From an uncultured Veillonella sp. (lineage in GTDB: Bacteria; Bacillota; Negativicutes; Veillonellales; Veillonellaceae), in contig NZ_CAJZFD010000012.1 in NCBI RefSeq assembly GCF_915069625.1, positions 1-19,045 on the forward strand: 19,045 nt of DNA, in the 5' to 3' direction. Under the pieces are notes generated by a model. It saw nothing but the letters and a program-made list of their open reading frames with translations, was not told where the DNA came from and did no database searches. This document shows positions 1-8,053 of this stretch, piece after piece; position 1 is the first letter of the stretch; every line of letters starts with the position of its first letter. A program made the position numbers and the translations under genes.

Positions 1-60
1 TTTTTACCGACCCCCAGTTTAACTGGGGGTTTAGTCATGCCTATTCGGCGTACAAAACAA
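1..60. other. Gene-free left edge with two small hairpins
   Basis: A perfect inverted repeat (CCCCCAGT / ACTGGGGG, 11-18 and 22-29, loop TTA) is followed by a second small one (GCC-TATTC-GGC, about 40-50). Neither is followed by a convincing T-run: the plus side has only TTT, and on the minus side the five T complement lies five bases away. It could be a weak terminator for a plus-strand gene to the left, or the palindromic end of an IS200/IS605-type element. The sequence does not decide between these. No ORF with a start site is visible here. Confidence 0.4.
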
Positions 61-104
61 ACCCTAATAGAGTTATGTAATCTACTCTATTAGGGTCTTT
101 TTAT
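61..104. terminator. Symmetric terminator after cdaR
   Basis: Arms ACCCTAATAGAGT (61-73) and ACTCTATTAGGGT (84-96) form a perfect 13-bp stem with a 10-base loop. Plus-strand RNA is followed by CTTTTTAT. Minus-strand RNA is followed by TTTGTTTTG. It can therefore end cdaR, whose stop codon lies about ten bases before it, and also stop transcription entering from the left. It implies that glmM, often next after cdaR in Firmicutes, is not co-transcribed through this point. Confidence 0.85.
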
Positions 105-106
105 AG

Positions 107-1027
107 CTACGTAGTTTTCTTTTGTATATCTACCTTAACATGTACTGTTGTAACATTACTATTAACACCGCTTGGCAATACTAAGTTGTAATTACCTTGA
201 ATTCCCTTAGTTGCACCACTAAGATCAATTGGTTCTGTTTGAATTTCTGTAACAGAATCAATCATTTCTTCTCGGCCAGTCACGGTTAATTGTGTTGGTG
301 TAACGGATATGGACTTAACCTCATAACCATCAGCTACAGCTCCCGCAGTTGGTACCGTAATAGGAACCGCTTTATCTTTACGCAATAAGTTAAGTTCATA
401 TTGCGCCTGACCTTGGTTTGGATTGATATGTACATCTAATACATTACCAGATACATCCCAAGCTTCTAAGGTACTAACAGCACTAAAGTTCTTGGTTTGA
501 CCAGCGATATTAACCTTCATAACAACCTTATTTACAGCGTTAACAAGCTGTTTACGACCAGATACAGTTACCTCTTTCGGTACAATAGTTACCGATTTAA
601 GAGCAACATCGTCGGAGAACTTACCAATTGGAATAATTTCAACCGGTATCTTTCGTTCTGCATATTCGTCAACATTAATTGTTATAGTATCAGGCTTAAC
701 CTCAACAAGGCTCATCCCCGCTGGAGGGGTAAATCCAATGGTTACATTATTTTGACCTGGTTTTACACCAGATGCATCAATATATGCACGAAGATTATCT
801 GCCTTTATAGACATAATCGTATCGCGAGGGCCCGAAAGGACAATGCGTGCTACATCAGGTACATCTTCTATAATATAATGGGAATCAAGATTTTGGACTT
901 GAACAGGTACTGTATAGGTTACCTCCATCACAGGGTTCTGATCTCGCATGATAAAGAACCACATGACGATAGCCGCTAGCAATGATAACAACTTAGCTGG
1001 CCAATTGCGTTTCAAATGTATCATCAT
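107..1027 (-). CDS. cdaR: CdaR/YbbR-domain regulator of diadenylate cyclase
   Basis: Membrane-anchored YbbR-domain protein of about 306 residues. CdaR proteins bind the membrane cyclase CdaA and modulate c-di-AMP synthesis (family knowledge). One transmembrane helix follows a short basic cytoplasmic start (LLSLLAAIVMWFFIM, about residues 8-25). The rest is extracytoplasmic beta-rich sequence with repeated YbbR units, visible from recurring patterns such as VTVSGRKQLVNAV and LTVTGREEMIDSV. I chose the ATG at 1027 because it forms an ATGA overlap with the cdaA stop and has a GGGGGG stretch 5' of it; the frame stays open to 1048 and the next codon is also ATG. The overlap implies translational coupling with cdaA. 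Confidence 0.9.
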   Translation of the reverse strand: MMIHLKRNWPAKLLSLLAAIVMWFFIMRDQNPVMEVTYTVPVQVQNLDSHYIIEDVPDVARIVLSGPRDTIMSIKADNLRAYIDASGVKPGQNNVTIGFTPPAGMSLVEVKPDTITINVDEYAERKIPVEIIPIGKFSDDVALKSVTIVPKEVTVSGRKQLVNAVNKVVMKVNIAGQTKNFSAVSTLEAWDVSGNVLDVHINPNQGQAQYELNLLRKDKAVPITVPTAGAVADGYEVKSISVTPTQLTVTGREEMIDSVTEIQTEPIDLSGATKGIQGNYNLVLPSGVNSNVTTVHVKVDIQKKTT

Positions 1028-1836
1028 TTTTTTGCCCCCCATTTCCACATACCAGTAATGGTTTGACGAGGGCGTTCCATAAATGTACGCAACGCTTCTT
1101 TAATTTGATCTTCCGGTAAATGGCGATAAATATGACCGCCATAGGTGTAGGAAATTGTCCCCGTTTCCTCACTGACCACAACAACGACAGCATCAGTTTG
1201 TTCAGACAAACCGATGGCTGCACGGTGACGCGTACCAAGTTCAGTACTCAATGTACGGTCTTCAGTTAGTGGCAACAAACAACCAGCTGCACGAATACGG
1301 CCATCGCGGATGATTAGCGCCCCATCATGAAGTGGCGTACTAGGAACAAAAATATTTTTAATTAATTCACGGCTTAACACAGCATCAATCAAAATGCCTG
1401 TGTCCACAAAGTCATTAAGGCCCACTTCACGTTCAAAAACAATAAGAGCCCCTGTATGCTCACGAGACATAACGCGAGCTGCCGCCATCACTTCATTGAT
1501 GGCCATGTCCATTTCCTCTTCATTAACATTCTGTGCCTTGCTAAAAATTCGGCCACGGCCCAATTGTTCTAAAGCACGGCGCAATTCCGGTTGGAATACT
1601 ACAGGTAATGCGAAGAGAAGAACAGTCATACTTTGTTGCAAAATCCAATTGATAACATATAGATTTAGCAAATGACTCAATAAATTTAGAATTGCTAACA
1701 TAACGAGACCTTTCAAAAGAGAAACGGCCCGTGTATCTTTAAGCAATTTATATAAGTAATAAATACCTACAGCAACGATTAAGATATCAGCGATATCAAG
1801 AAGCCTAAAGGTATGTATAAGTGCGTCAATATGCAT
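1024..1836 (-). CDS. cdaA: Diadenylate cyclase CdaA (c-di-AMP synthase)
   Basis: Converts two ATP to cyclic di-AMP, the second messenger controlling potassium and osmolyte uptake and wall homeostasis in Firmicutes. The 270-residue length is normal for CdaA. Three N-terminal membrane helices lie within about residues 14-80. A short linker leads to the DisA_N domain, with the two hallmark motifs intact: DGA at 171-173 (in TPLHDGALIIRDGRI) and GTRHR at 201-205. The SD AAGGAGC sits about seven bases before the ATG. It is the first gene of the cdaA-cdaR unit, with its own promoter directly beside the terminator of the upstream operon. Confidence 0.96.
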   Translation of the reverse strand: MHIDALIHTFRLLDIADILIVAVGIYYLYKLLKDTRAVSLLKGLVMLAILNLLSHLLNLYVINWILQQSMTVLLFALPVVFQPELRRALEQLGRGRIFSKAQNVNEEEMDMAINEVMAAARVMSREHTGALIVFEREVGLNDFVDTGILIDAVLSRELIKNIFVPSTPLHDGALIIRDGRIRAAGCLLPLTEDRTLSTELGTRHRAAIGLSEQTDAVVVVVSEETGTISYTYGGHIYRHLPEDQIKEALRTFMERPRQTITGMWKWGAKK

Positions 1837-1854
1837 AAAAATAGCTCCTTATAC

Positions 1855-1894
1855 AAAAAAATAAGGTACAACCAACTACTTGGCTGTACCTTAT
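1855..1894 (-). terminator. Terminator of the molybdenum hydroxylase operon
   Basis: Arms ATAAGGTACA (1861-1870) and TGTACCTTAT (1885-1894) enclose an inner CCAA/TTGG stem with a single mismatch. On the minus strand the hairpin runs straight into a TTTTTTT run (1861-1855). It lies downstream of the last gene of the operon (stop at 1950) and immediately before cdaA. Confidence 0.85.
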
Positions 1895-1923
1895 ATTTTA
1901 ACTCATTTTACAATCACTGTAAA
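1895..1923 (-). promoter_or_regulatory. Sigma-70-type promoter for cdaA
   Basis: On the minus strand TTTACA (1923-1918) and TAAAAT (1900-1895) are separated by exactly 17 bases. The predicted start, about 1888, lies inside the first arm of the terminator hairpin at 1861-1894. RNA from this promoter would therefore lack part of the stem and could read through into cdaA, while RNA from the upstream operon keeps the full hairpin. Confidence 0.65.
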
Positions 1924-1949
1924 TTTATAAACGAATATAAGATATGATA

Positions 1950-2264
1950 TTAGATGTTTTGTGTTTCAATCCACACATCCATCTGTCCACCGCACACCAT
2001 ACCTTCTTTTACAGCTACATCATCATCTAAAAGAACTTCGATACGACGATGTGCTTCTTTTTTATTCAAAGAATCAACAGCACTTAGGCGAATTTCATTT
2101 TCAGCACGACCCCCACCGATGGTACCAAAGATAGATCCATCTGGGAATACAACCATAGAAGTACCAGCTTTACGCGGTGTAGAACCACGGGTAAATAAAA
2201 TTGTGGCAACAGCTAATGTTTCATTTTTACGAGCACTTAAATATTCAATAAACTCACGATTCAT
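1950..2264 (-). CDS. XdhC/CoxI-type N-terminal domain protein (stand-alone)
   Basis: 104-residue protein corresponding only to the N-terminal XdhC/CoxI domain. Seen: GSTPRKAGTSMVV, then GTIGGGRAENEI, then MVCGGQMDVWIE, which are the conserved blocks of this domain. XdhC proteins carry and deliver the molybdenum cofactor to xanthine dehydrogenase-type enzymes and help its final modification (family knowledge). In most homologues this domain is fused in front of a Rossmann domain; here the Rossmann part is a separate gene directly upstream. The ATG overlaps the end of that gene by 11 bases and has an AAAGG SD. It is the last gene of the operon. The two products probably act together (inference). 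Confidence 0.85.
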   Translation of the reverse strand: MNREFIEYLSARKNETLAVATILFTRGSTPRKAGTSMVVFPDGSIFGTIGGGRAENEIRLSAVDSLNKKEAHRRIEVLLDDDVAVKEGMVCGGQMDVWIETQNI

Positions 2265-2982
2265 GGCTCACTCTACCTTTCCGCAATGAGCCGCCTTTTT
2301 TACCACGCACCACTGCCAAATATTCGCTAACGATAGATAATGCAATCTCCTCAGGAGTTTGTGCACCTAAGTCTAGACCAATTGGTGCATATACCATATC
2401 TAATTCTTCTTGTGTCCAACCTTGTTCACGCAACACTTCAAATGCATAATGAATGCGCTTTTGACTGCCCATAACACCCATATAGGTTGGCAAGTAGTCG
2501 CGCAATTGTTCTAAGCATACATTATCATACTCATGAGCACGAGTAACAATGATAAAACCATTATATTCATCAAGAGGTAAATCATTTTTAAAGTTTTCTA
2601 AGGGCAAGCATTTACGAGTTACGCGCTCGTCAAAGAATTCAGGAACTACATATTCTGGGCGGTCATCTACAACAGTAACACGACACCCAATGAATAGTAA
2701 TAAATCTGTAATAGCACGGCTCACATGACCAGCGCCTAATACGAGAACAGACGGATCATTTTCTACAGGTTGTACGAAACATTCTACTTCGCCTACCATG
2801 CACAAAGAATTGAGCTTTGCTTTATCTACCATAAAGCCTTCGATTGGTGTGCCATACAAAACACTACCATCTTCAGCATAAATTGCTTTATCCCCTTGAC
2901 GAGGACCAGATAATACAGTAACCATCAATGTAGTTTCTGTAAGTTGAAGACGGTCTTTCATCACATCATAGATCGTTTCCAT
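2254..2982 (-). CDS. XdhC-type Rossmann-domain maturation protein
   Basis: About 242 residues. The core is the XdhC C-terminal Rossmann domain: VLVLGAGHVSRAI nucleotide-binding loop, VTVVDDRPEY at the end of the second strand, TRAHEYDNV, YMGVMGSQKR, and the closing APIGLDLGAQTPEEIALSI block. The first 80 or so residues (TLMVTVLSGPRQG, AIYAEDGSVLYG) look like a weakened XdhC/CoxI domain lacking the CGG motif. I chose the ATG at 2982 because AAAGGA precedes it at good spacing; the frame is open to 2997. It overlaps the yqeB end by 17 bases. Its likely role is molybdenum cofactor handling for the hydroxylase of this operon. Confidence 0.85.
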   Translation of the reverse strand: METIYDVMKDRLQLTETTLMVTVLSGPRQGDKAIYAEDGSVLYGTPIEGFMVDKAKLNSLCMVGEVECFVQPVENDPSVLVLGAGHVSRAITDLLLFIGCRVTVVDDRPEYVVPEFFDERVTRKCLPLENFKNDLPLDEYNGFIIVTRAHEYDNVCLEQLRDYLPTYMGVMGSQKRIHYAFEVLREQGWTQEELDMVYAPIGLDLGAQTPEEIALSIVSEYLAVVRGKKGGSLRKGRVSHES

Positions 2983-3778
2983 CTTGATTCCTTTCATAAT
3001 CCCATGCAGTAACAGCTTCTAAAACGCCGCCACCAACAGCGAGAGATTTATCTGAAATACTATAACAATGAGATTCTTCACAACGAGCATCTACATCGGC
3101 CAATTTAAAATGGTCGGATACGATAAGCCCGCTCTTAAGAATACCTCTAAGAATACCTGTAATTTTTGCCCGTACGGGCTCTTCATCTACATAACCAATA
3201 ACTTCATTGGCTTGTACAGAATCTCCAATATGACGCTTAGCTGTAAATAGACCAGCCTTTGGAGAGTGAATAACACGCTCATGAGTATAACCACCTACAT
3301 TACCAGGAATACCCGTATTAGGTTGCGCCGGGCCATCGTAGATACAACGACCTAAATAATGACCACGCATAGTTTCAATAACCACATCTACATCGTCCCC
3401 AGCAGTAAAGCCTGGCCCTACACCAATGACGAGATCTGCATCATCACGTTTGGTACCAAGATTTTTTTTGCTTAAGATAGCATCCACCACAATGGCTGGC
3501 TTCAATGTATCTAATAACCCTTCATAGGAGCTAGTTACTACAGGAATAACACCTTGTGCCAATGTATCCTTTACTTCGCTAAGGGCTACATGACGAGCTA
3601 CAAAGCGTTCCAAAATCATTTCCCCACGATGCACAGCATTGCCGTAACAAACTTCACGGCGAATCATGGTAGGAATAGCGATTTCGTTAATCACTACCGG
3701 ATAGCCTGCACGTTTCAATCTATATACAGCGCCAGAAGCGATATCTCCGCCTCCACGCATAAGCACTAATGGTTTCAT
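2966..3778 (-). CDS. yqeB: YqeB/EF2563-type selenium-dependent molybdenum hydroxylase accessory protein
   Basis: 270-residue member of the YqeB family, found with selenium-dependent molybdenum hydroxylases; the exact biochemical role was not settled to my knowledge. Seen: an N-terminal Rossmann-like MRGGGDIASG motif (7-16), VDAILSKKN, DADLVIGVGPGF, and a C-terminal half with lipoyl/biotinyl-like character (SPKAGLFTAKRHIGDSVQANEVIGYV). The start forms a 4-base ATGA overlap with the upstream mocA-like gene. The family is one marker that the hydroxylase may need a labile selenium atom on its cofactor; selD and other selenium genes are not in this window, so this stays inference. Confidence 0.88.
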   Translation of the reverse strand: MKPLVLMRGGGDIASGAVYRLKRAGYPVVINEIAIPTMIRREVCYGNAVHRGEMILERFVARHVALSEVKDTLAQGVIPVVTSSYEGLLDTLKPAIVVDAILSKKNLGTKRDDADLVIGVGPGFTAGDDVDVVIETMRGHYLGRCIYDGPAQPNTGIPGNVGGYTHERVIHSPKAGLFTAKRHIGDSVQANEVIGYVDEEPVRAKITGILRGILKSGLIVSDHFKLADVDARCEESHCYSISDKSLAVGGGVLEAVTAWDYERNQDGNDL

Positions 3779-4497
3779 AATGCCTCACTTTCACGTTCTT
3801 TTAAACGCTCAAAATCATCGGGTGTATCGATATCATATCCAATATCGTCACGAATCCATAGTTTGATAACATGATCTTTACCATCACCACGAATGATGGT
3901 CTTGCCACCTTGATCCCCTTGGATATGTTGTAAAGGTTCAAACCAATGTGAACCAAAGAGAACAGGATTTCCCGACTGATAATTCGCCCCATAATGTGGG
4001 ACGACGATAGTTTTCGAATGAAAGTTATCACTAAATGCACTAATGACCTGATGTACAACATTCCCAGTCAGTAGTGGTTGATCCCCTACAGAACAAAGAA
4101 TGCCATCTAGCGGTATCGGTGATTTTTCTACCAAATGACGTACTCCTATCGCTATGGACAAACCCTGTCCACGCTCAGGATGTTCATTCCGAACTACTTC
4201 GAACCCATAGCTTGTAACAATAGGTTCCAATTTTTCATGATCATCACCAGTAACCGCTACAAAAGGTAGTTTACAGAATTCAGTAGATTTTACATAATCT
4301 TCCCATCCACAATGAAGAGCCCCACAGACCACATCTAAAACAGTTTTACCACGCCATGGTAAAAGCTGCTTATTACACCCCATACGTTTGGATTGTCCCC
4401 CTACGAGGAGGACGATACCAATATGCAAAGGGCGACGGTCTATGGGGTCTCTCATAGGACTGAAAGCGCTATTAGATTTTGCTTTCACATAAGTCAT
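3775..4497 (-). CDS. mocA: MocA/YgfJ-type molybdenum cofactor cytidylyltransferase
   Basis: 240-residue nucleotidyltransferase of the MobA-like fold. It should transfer CMP to molybdopterin to make the molybdopterin cytosine dinucleotide (MCD) form used by bacterial xanthine dehydrogenase-family enzymes. Seen: the signature LVGGQSKRMGCNKQLLPW at 31-48, QGLSIAIG at 111-118, metal-binding GDQP at 138-141, SGNPVLFG near 180, GDQGGKTII near 198, DIDTPDD at 222-228. The first 25 residues are a non-conserved extension; an internal Met at 15 has no SD, so I kept the ATG at 4497, six bases after the yqeC stop. MocA rather than MobA is supported by operon context. Confidence 0.85.
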   Translation of the reverse strand: MTYVKAKSNSAFSPMRDPIDRRPLHIGIVLLVGGQSKRMGCNKQLLPWRGKTVLDVVCGALHCGWEDYVKSTEFCKLPFVAVTGDDHEKLEPIVTSYGFEVVRNEHPERGQGLSIAIGVRHLVEKSPIPLDGILCSVGDQPLLTGNVVHQVISAFSDNFHSKTIVVPHYGANYQSGNPVLFGSHWFEPLQHIQGDQGGKTIIRGDGKDHVIKLWIRDDIGYDIDTPDDFERLKERESEAL

Positions 4498-4503
4498 GAG
4501 TAC

Positions 4504-5262
4504 CTACCGACATTGAATAATGCGACGGATTTCACAACTTGCTTTATATCCATCAGCTAAGATGATAGCGGAAATATCGCTATCTACAATATGATCAATA
4601 AAATCATCGATAATGCGATGTTGTACCGTTTCATATCCAGTACAGAACAGTATTTTTTTACCTTTACTGTATTGGAATAAGCCTTGTTTATGGAGCACAA
4701 GGTCGGCCAACATGCGCGGTGTTACAATGGCACCCATATCGCGTTTCACGATATCTTGAACGAGCTCGATATTATGCACATGTTCATCATCTAGTGGGGC
4801 CCCTAACATTTGCAAATTTACTAGACCAATGGTGGTCTTTGTAAGAGATGGGATAACTGGCTCTGTCGTCTTAGGCGCCTTAAGCCATTTTTCCTTTGCC
4901 CCATCAGCTTCTACCACAATTTGCCAATTTGGATGTAACTTTGCTAAACCATCGATAAGATCACAATCTAAGGAGTCTACTTTTGTTCCCGTAATTCCAG
5001 AGAACCACGCACCACAATATCCATGTAACACACGATCAGTACAATATTCATCGGCTTCATTAATATTTCGAGTATAAATCGGTTCATAATGAGCCACTTG
5101 CGATTCATAGAGTCGAGTCGTAGTCGTAACTACGATGGGCTGACCTTTCAGCCTTCCATATTCTACTAATTTTGAAAGCACAGTCGTTTTACCGCCAGCC
5201 CCAACGAGGGCCACGATTCCCGGCTGAATCAATCGATTCCAATAGGATGTTTGTGATGTCAT
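4504..5262 (-). CDS. yqeC: YqeC-type P-loop protein of selenium-dependent molybdenum hydroxylases
   Basis: 252-residue protein matching the YqeC family, a putative nucleotide-binding accessory factor found with YqeB. Seen: a Walker A-like GAGGKTT at 21-27 after a short lead, TTTTRLY near 47-52, VEADGAKEKWLKAP at 117-130 (a family hallmark), then a less conserved C-terminal half ending in CEIRRIIQCR. Strong SD AAGGAGG nine bases before the ATG, in the short gap after the Mo-subunit gene. The catalytic role is unknown to me; involvement in cofactor selenation is proposed from gene neighbourhoods only. Confidence 0.87.
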   Translation of the reverse strand: MTSQTSYWNRLIQPGIVALVGAGGKTTVLSKLVEYGRLKGQPIVVTTTTRLYESQVAHYEPIYTRNINEADEYCTDRVLHGYCGAWFSGITGTKVDSLDCDLIDGLAKLHPNWQIVVEADGAKEKWLKAPKTTEPVIPSLTKTTIGLVNLQMLGAPLDDEHVHNIELVQDIVKRDMGAIVTPRMLADLVLHKQGLFQYSKGKKILFCTGYETVQHRIIDDFIDHIVDSDISAIILADGYKASCEIRRIIQCR

Positions 5263-5303
5263 AAAACCAGGCCTCCTTAGAAAGGAAAAGTAAATAGAAA
5301 CCT

Positions 5304-7598
5304 CTATACTTTATATTTCTCGTCCATAGCCATAAATACCTTCTCAGGTGTCATAGGTAATGTACGAACATCCGCACCAACTGCATTTTTAATAGCATGT
5401 TGAATAGCTGGACTAGCCGTATTAATAACAACTTCACCAATAGATTTAGCACCAAATCCGCCTGTCGGTTCGTAAGATTCTACAAAGTCTACATGTAACT
5501 CACCGATATCTTGACGGGTTGGAATTTTATAAGTCATAAGGTTATTAGTCTCTAAACGACCATTATTGGAATAACGCACATCTTCATATAGGGCCATACC
5601 GATAGCTTGCACCACGCCACCTTCAACTTGAACGCGAGCCAATTTAGGGTTAATAACAGTACCGCAATCGATACAGGAGTATGTATGAAGAGGAATAACC
5701 TTACCAGTTTGTTTGTCTACTTTCACCTCTGCAATAGTTGCCATGAATGGAGGTGGAGATGTATGACTGCCCCATGTAGCAAAACCAGACAATTGTTCAG
5801 CGTTAACGCCTACCAATAATTTTGGAGCCAATTGATGGATATCCATTGTTTGAGAACCATCTTTTGTAGTAGCTACAACGCCATCAAAGTCGATGTTCTC
5901 TACATCTGTATTAAAGAATTGAGCAAACTTAGCAATAATCTTAGTACGCAATTCTTCAGCAGCCATCTTAGCAGCCGTACCAGTTACATATGTTGTACTA
6001 GATGCATAAGAACCTGGATCAAATGGAACGATGTCTGTATCAGATTCGACAACAGTCATGTATTCCATTGGACAACCAATTACTTCACAAGCCATTTGAG
6101 TCAACACTGTATTAGAGCCCATGCCCATATCGGAAGAGCCAGTGTACAATGTATAGTTACCATCATCACCAAGGCGAATTTCTACAGATGCGACGTCAAT
6201 ATTAGCAACGCCAGACCCTTGCAATGCCAACGCCATACCGAGGCCACCACGATAGCGTTCATCAATTTCCCAAGAATGAGGACGTTCATCCCAACGAGCC
6301 ATTTCTTTTACACGATTTACAGTGTCTTGGAACAAACCAGAATCAAGATATTCATCTGGAGCGTATACCAAGCTTTGTTCACCTTGAGCTATCAAGTTCT
6401 TTTGACGCAATTCAGCAGGGTCTACACCCATTTTGTCTGCCAAGTTATTAACTGCACACTCTAAAGGCCACAACGCTTCAGTAGCACCATAACCACGGAA
6501 TGCACCGCCTGGTGTATGGTTCATGTATACGCCTTCTGTACCATAGTGAATTGCTGTCGCTTTATTGTATAAAGGAATGGACTTATGCTCACCAGCTGTA
6601 GTAGTAGTGAAGCAGTGAGTTGCATGAGCACCTGCATCAGTAATGGAGTCCATATCAATTACTTTGATAATACCGTCTTTTGTAGCACCTACGCGGATTT
6701 TCCATTCACGAGCATGACGTGTAGTAGAGCACGTTTGCGCTTCTGTACGATCGTATAAGAGATAGCAAGGTCTCTTCAATGTCCATGCTACAAACGCTGT
6801 CATAATTTCTGTACAAGCCGTTTGTTTAGAACCGAAGCCACCGCCGATACGAGGTTTGATTACGCGAACCTTTGTCGCAGGAATACCAAGTGCACGCGCA
6901 ATATGACGGCGTACATGGAATACGATTTGCGTGGAAGATACGATAACTACACGGCCCAATGCATCAATATAACCATAACTTTGGAATGGTTCCATTGCTG
7001 TTTGGCGTGTAGCTTGGTCAAAGTATGTACCGTCTACTACATAATCACATTTAGCTAGTTCCGCTTCAATATCGCCTACTCGCTTATGATAAGAAACGCA
7101 AATATTGCGTTTGTAGTCTTGACCTACAGGAATATTATTATGAATATCATCTTCAGGATGAACTACTGTTTCATGATCAATAGCAGTGTGCATATCAAGA
7201 ACTGGTTTTTGTACTTCGTAATCTACCTTAATTAAAGGCATGGCTTTAAGCGCTGTAGCCTCATCTTTTGCTACAATAAGTGCTACTTCATCTCCTACAT
7301 AGCGAACTACAGGATCTAAAATAAGAGCGTCATAAGCAGATGGTTCAGGATATGTTTGACCAGCCAATGTAAATCGAGTATTAGGCACATCTTCATGCGT
7401 AAAAATTGCTTCAACACCTGGAATCAATTTAGCTTTAGATGTATCAATAGATTTAATGCGCGCCTGTGCATGAGGGCTACGAAGTACCTTAATAACAAGT
7501 GCATCTTTAGGAACAAAGTCAGCAGTATAGGATGGTTTCCCCGACAAAATACCTTTTGCATCAACTTTGTCATAAGATTTACCAATGTGCTTATTCAT
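5304..7598 (-). CDS. xdhA: Xanthine dehydrogenase-family molybdenum-binding (large) subunit
   Basis: 764-residue catalytic subunit of a three-subunit molybdenum hydroxylase. Seen: the N-terminal a/b hammerhead domain (GKPSYTADF, VGDEVALIV), then cofactor-binding motifs GGGFGSKQ (252-259) and GGAFRGYG (364-371), GSYASSTTYVTGTA (529-542), and the catalytic-glutamate motif GGFGAKSIGE with Glu722. It should hydroxylate a purine such as xanthine or hypoxanthine and pass electrons through the 2Fe-2S and FAD subunits. Xanthine is inferred from family resemblance; other N-heterocycles (nicotinate, purines) are possible. I recall that a xanthine dehydrogenase with an MCD cofactor was purified from Veillonella atypica, which fits. 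The start overlaps the preceding stop by one base (TAATG). Confidence 0.92.
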   Translation of the reverse strand: MNKHIGKSYDKVDAKGILSGKPSYTADFVPKDALVIKVLRSPHAQARIKSIDTSKAKLIPGVEAIFTHEDVPNTRFTLAGQTYPEPSAYDALILDPVVRYVGDEVALIVAKDEATALKAMPLIKVDYEVQKPVLDMHTAIDHETVVHPEDDIHNNIPVGQDYKRNICVSYHKRVGDIEAELAKCDYVVDGTYFDQATRQTAMEPFQSYGYIDALGRVVIVSSTQIVFHVRRHIARALGIPATKVRVIKPRIGGGFGSKQTACTEIMTAFVAWTLKRPCYLLYDRTEAQTCSTTRHAREWKIRVGATKDGIIKVIDMDSITDAGAHATHCFTTTTAGEHKSIPLYNKATAIHYGTEGVYMNHTPGGAFRGYGATEALWPLECAVNNLADKMGVDPAELRQKNLIAQGEQSLVYAPDEYLDSGLFQDTVNRVKEMARWDERPHSWEIDERYRGGLGMALALQGSGVANIDVASVEIRLGDDGNYTLYTGSSDMGMGSNTVLTQMACEVIGCPMEYMTVVESDTDIVPFDPGSYASSTTYVTGTAAKMAAEELRTKIIAKFAQFFNTDVENIDFDGVVATTKDGSQTMDIHQLAPKLLVGVNAEQLSGFATWGSHTSPPPFMATIAEVKVDKQTGKVIPLHTYSCIDCGTVINPKLARVQVEGGVVQAIGMALYEDVRYSNNGRLETNNLMTYKIPTRQDIGELHVDFVESYEPTGGFGAKSIGEVVINTASPAIQHAIKNAVGADVRTLPMTPEKVFMAMDEKYKV

Positions 7599-8053
7599 TA
7601 TTCTAGGCCTCCTTCTAAGAATTTACGGACTCCTCGAAGTTGTGATTCATAGCCAGTACAACGGCACAAATTACCAATGAGATACTCGCGAATCTCATCA
7701 TCACTAGCCTTTGGATTTTTACGTTTCAAGTTGATAGCACTCATCATCATGCCAGTTGTACAGAAGCCGCATTGGTCAGCACCTTCACTAGCAATACAAG
7801 CCGCTAATAATTCAGCCTCTTCTTGTAAGCCTTCTAATGTAGTGATTTTGTGACCTGGTGCACGGAACGTAGGATATGCACAAGATAAAATAATTTCGTC
7901 GTCTACCCATACAGTACAAAGACCGCAGTTTGTTGTATCACAGCCACAACGTACGCTGTAATAACCAAGATTACGCAATGTATCCAACAACATTTCGTCA
8001 GTTGGCACATTAACTGTTACATTTTTATTATTAATATTTAATACGAGTTCCAT
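7598..8053 (-). CDS. xdhC: Molybdenum hydroxylase 2Fe-2S subunit
   Basis: 151-residue ferredoxin-like subunit carrying the two [2Fe-2S] clusters. The plant-type cluster pattern is C38-x4-C43-x2-C46-x11-C58, in CGCDTTNCGLC followed by ILSC. The second, helical-domain cluster is CGFCTTGMMM (C95, C98) with GNLCRCTGY (C130, C132). An additional Cys36 sits just before the first ligand. It passes electrons between the molybdenum centre and the FAD subunit. It is coupled by 1-base TAATG overlaps to the FAD gene before it and the Mo gene after it. The symbol follows E. coli XdhC (Fe-S subunit) and must not be confused with the XdhC maturation factor family at 1950-2982. Confidence 0.93.
   Translation of the reverse strand: MELVLNINNKNVTVNVPTDEMLLDTLRNLGYYSVRCGCDTTNCGLCTVWVDDEIILSCAYPTFRAPGHKITTLEGLQEEAELLAACIASEGADQCGFCTTGMMMSAINLKRKNPKASDDEIREYLIGNLCRCTGYESQLRGVRKFLEGGLE

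Noticed and set aside
993..1238. 81-codon minus-strand ORF across the cdaA/cdaR junction
   Set aside because: Out-of-frame shadow within cdaA; no independent start signal.
5832..6464. 210-codon plus-strand ORF opposite the Mo-subunit gene
   Set aside because: Lies wholly antisense to a well-supported conserved gene, with Cys/His/Ile-rich shadow composition and no SD.
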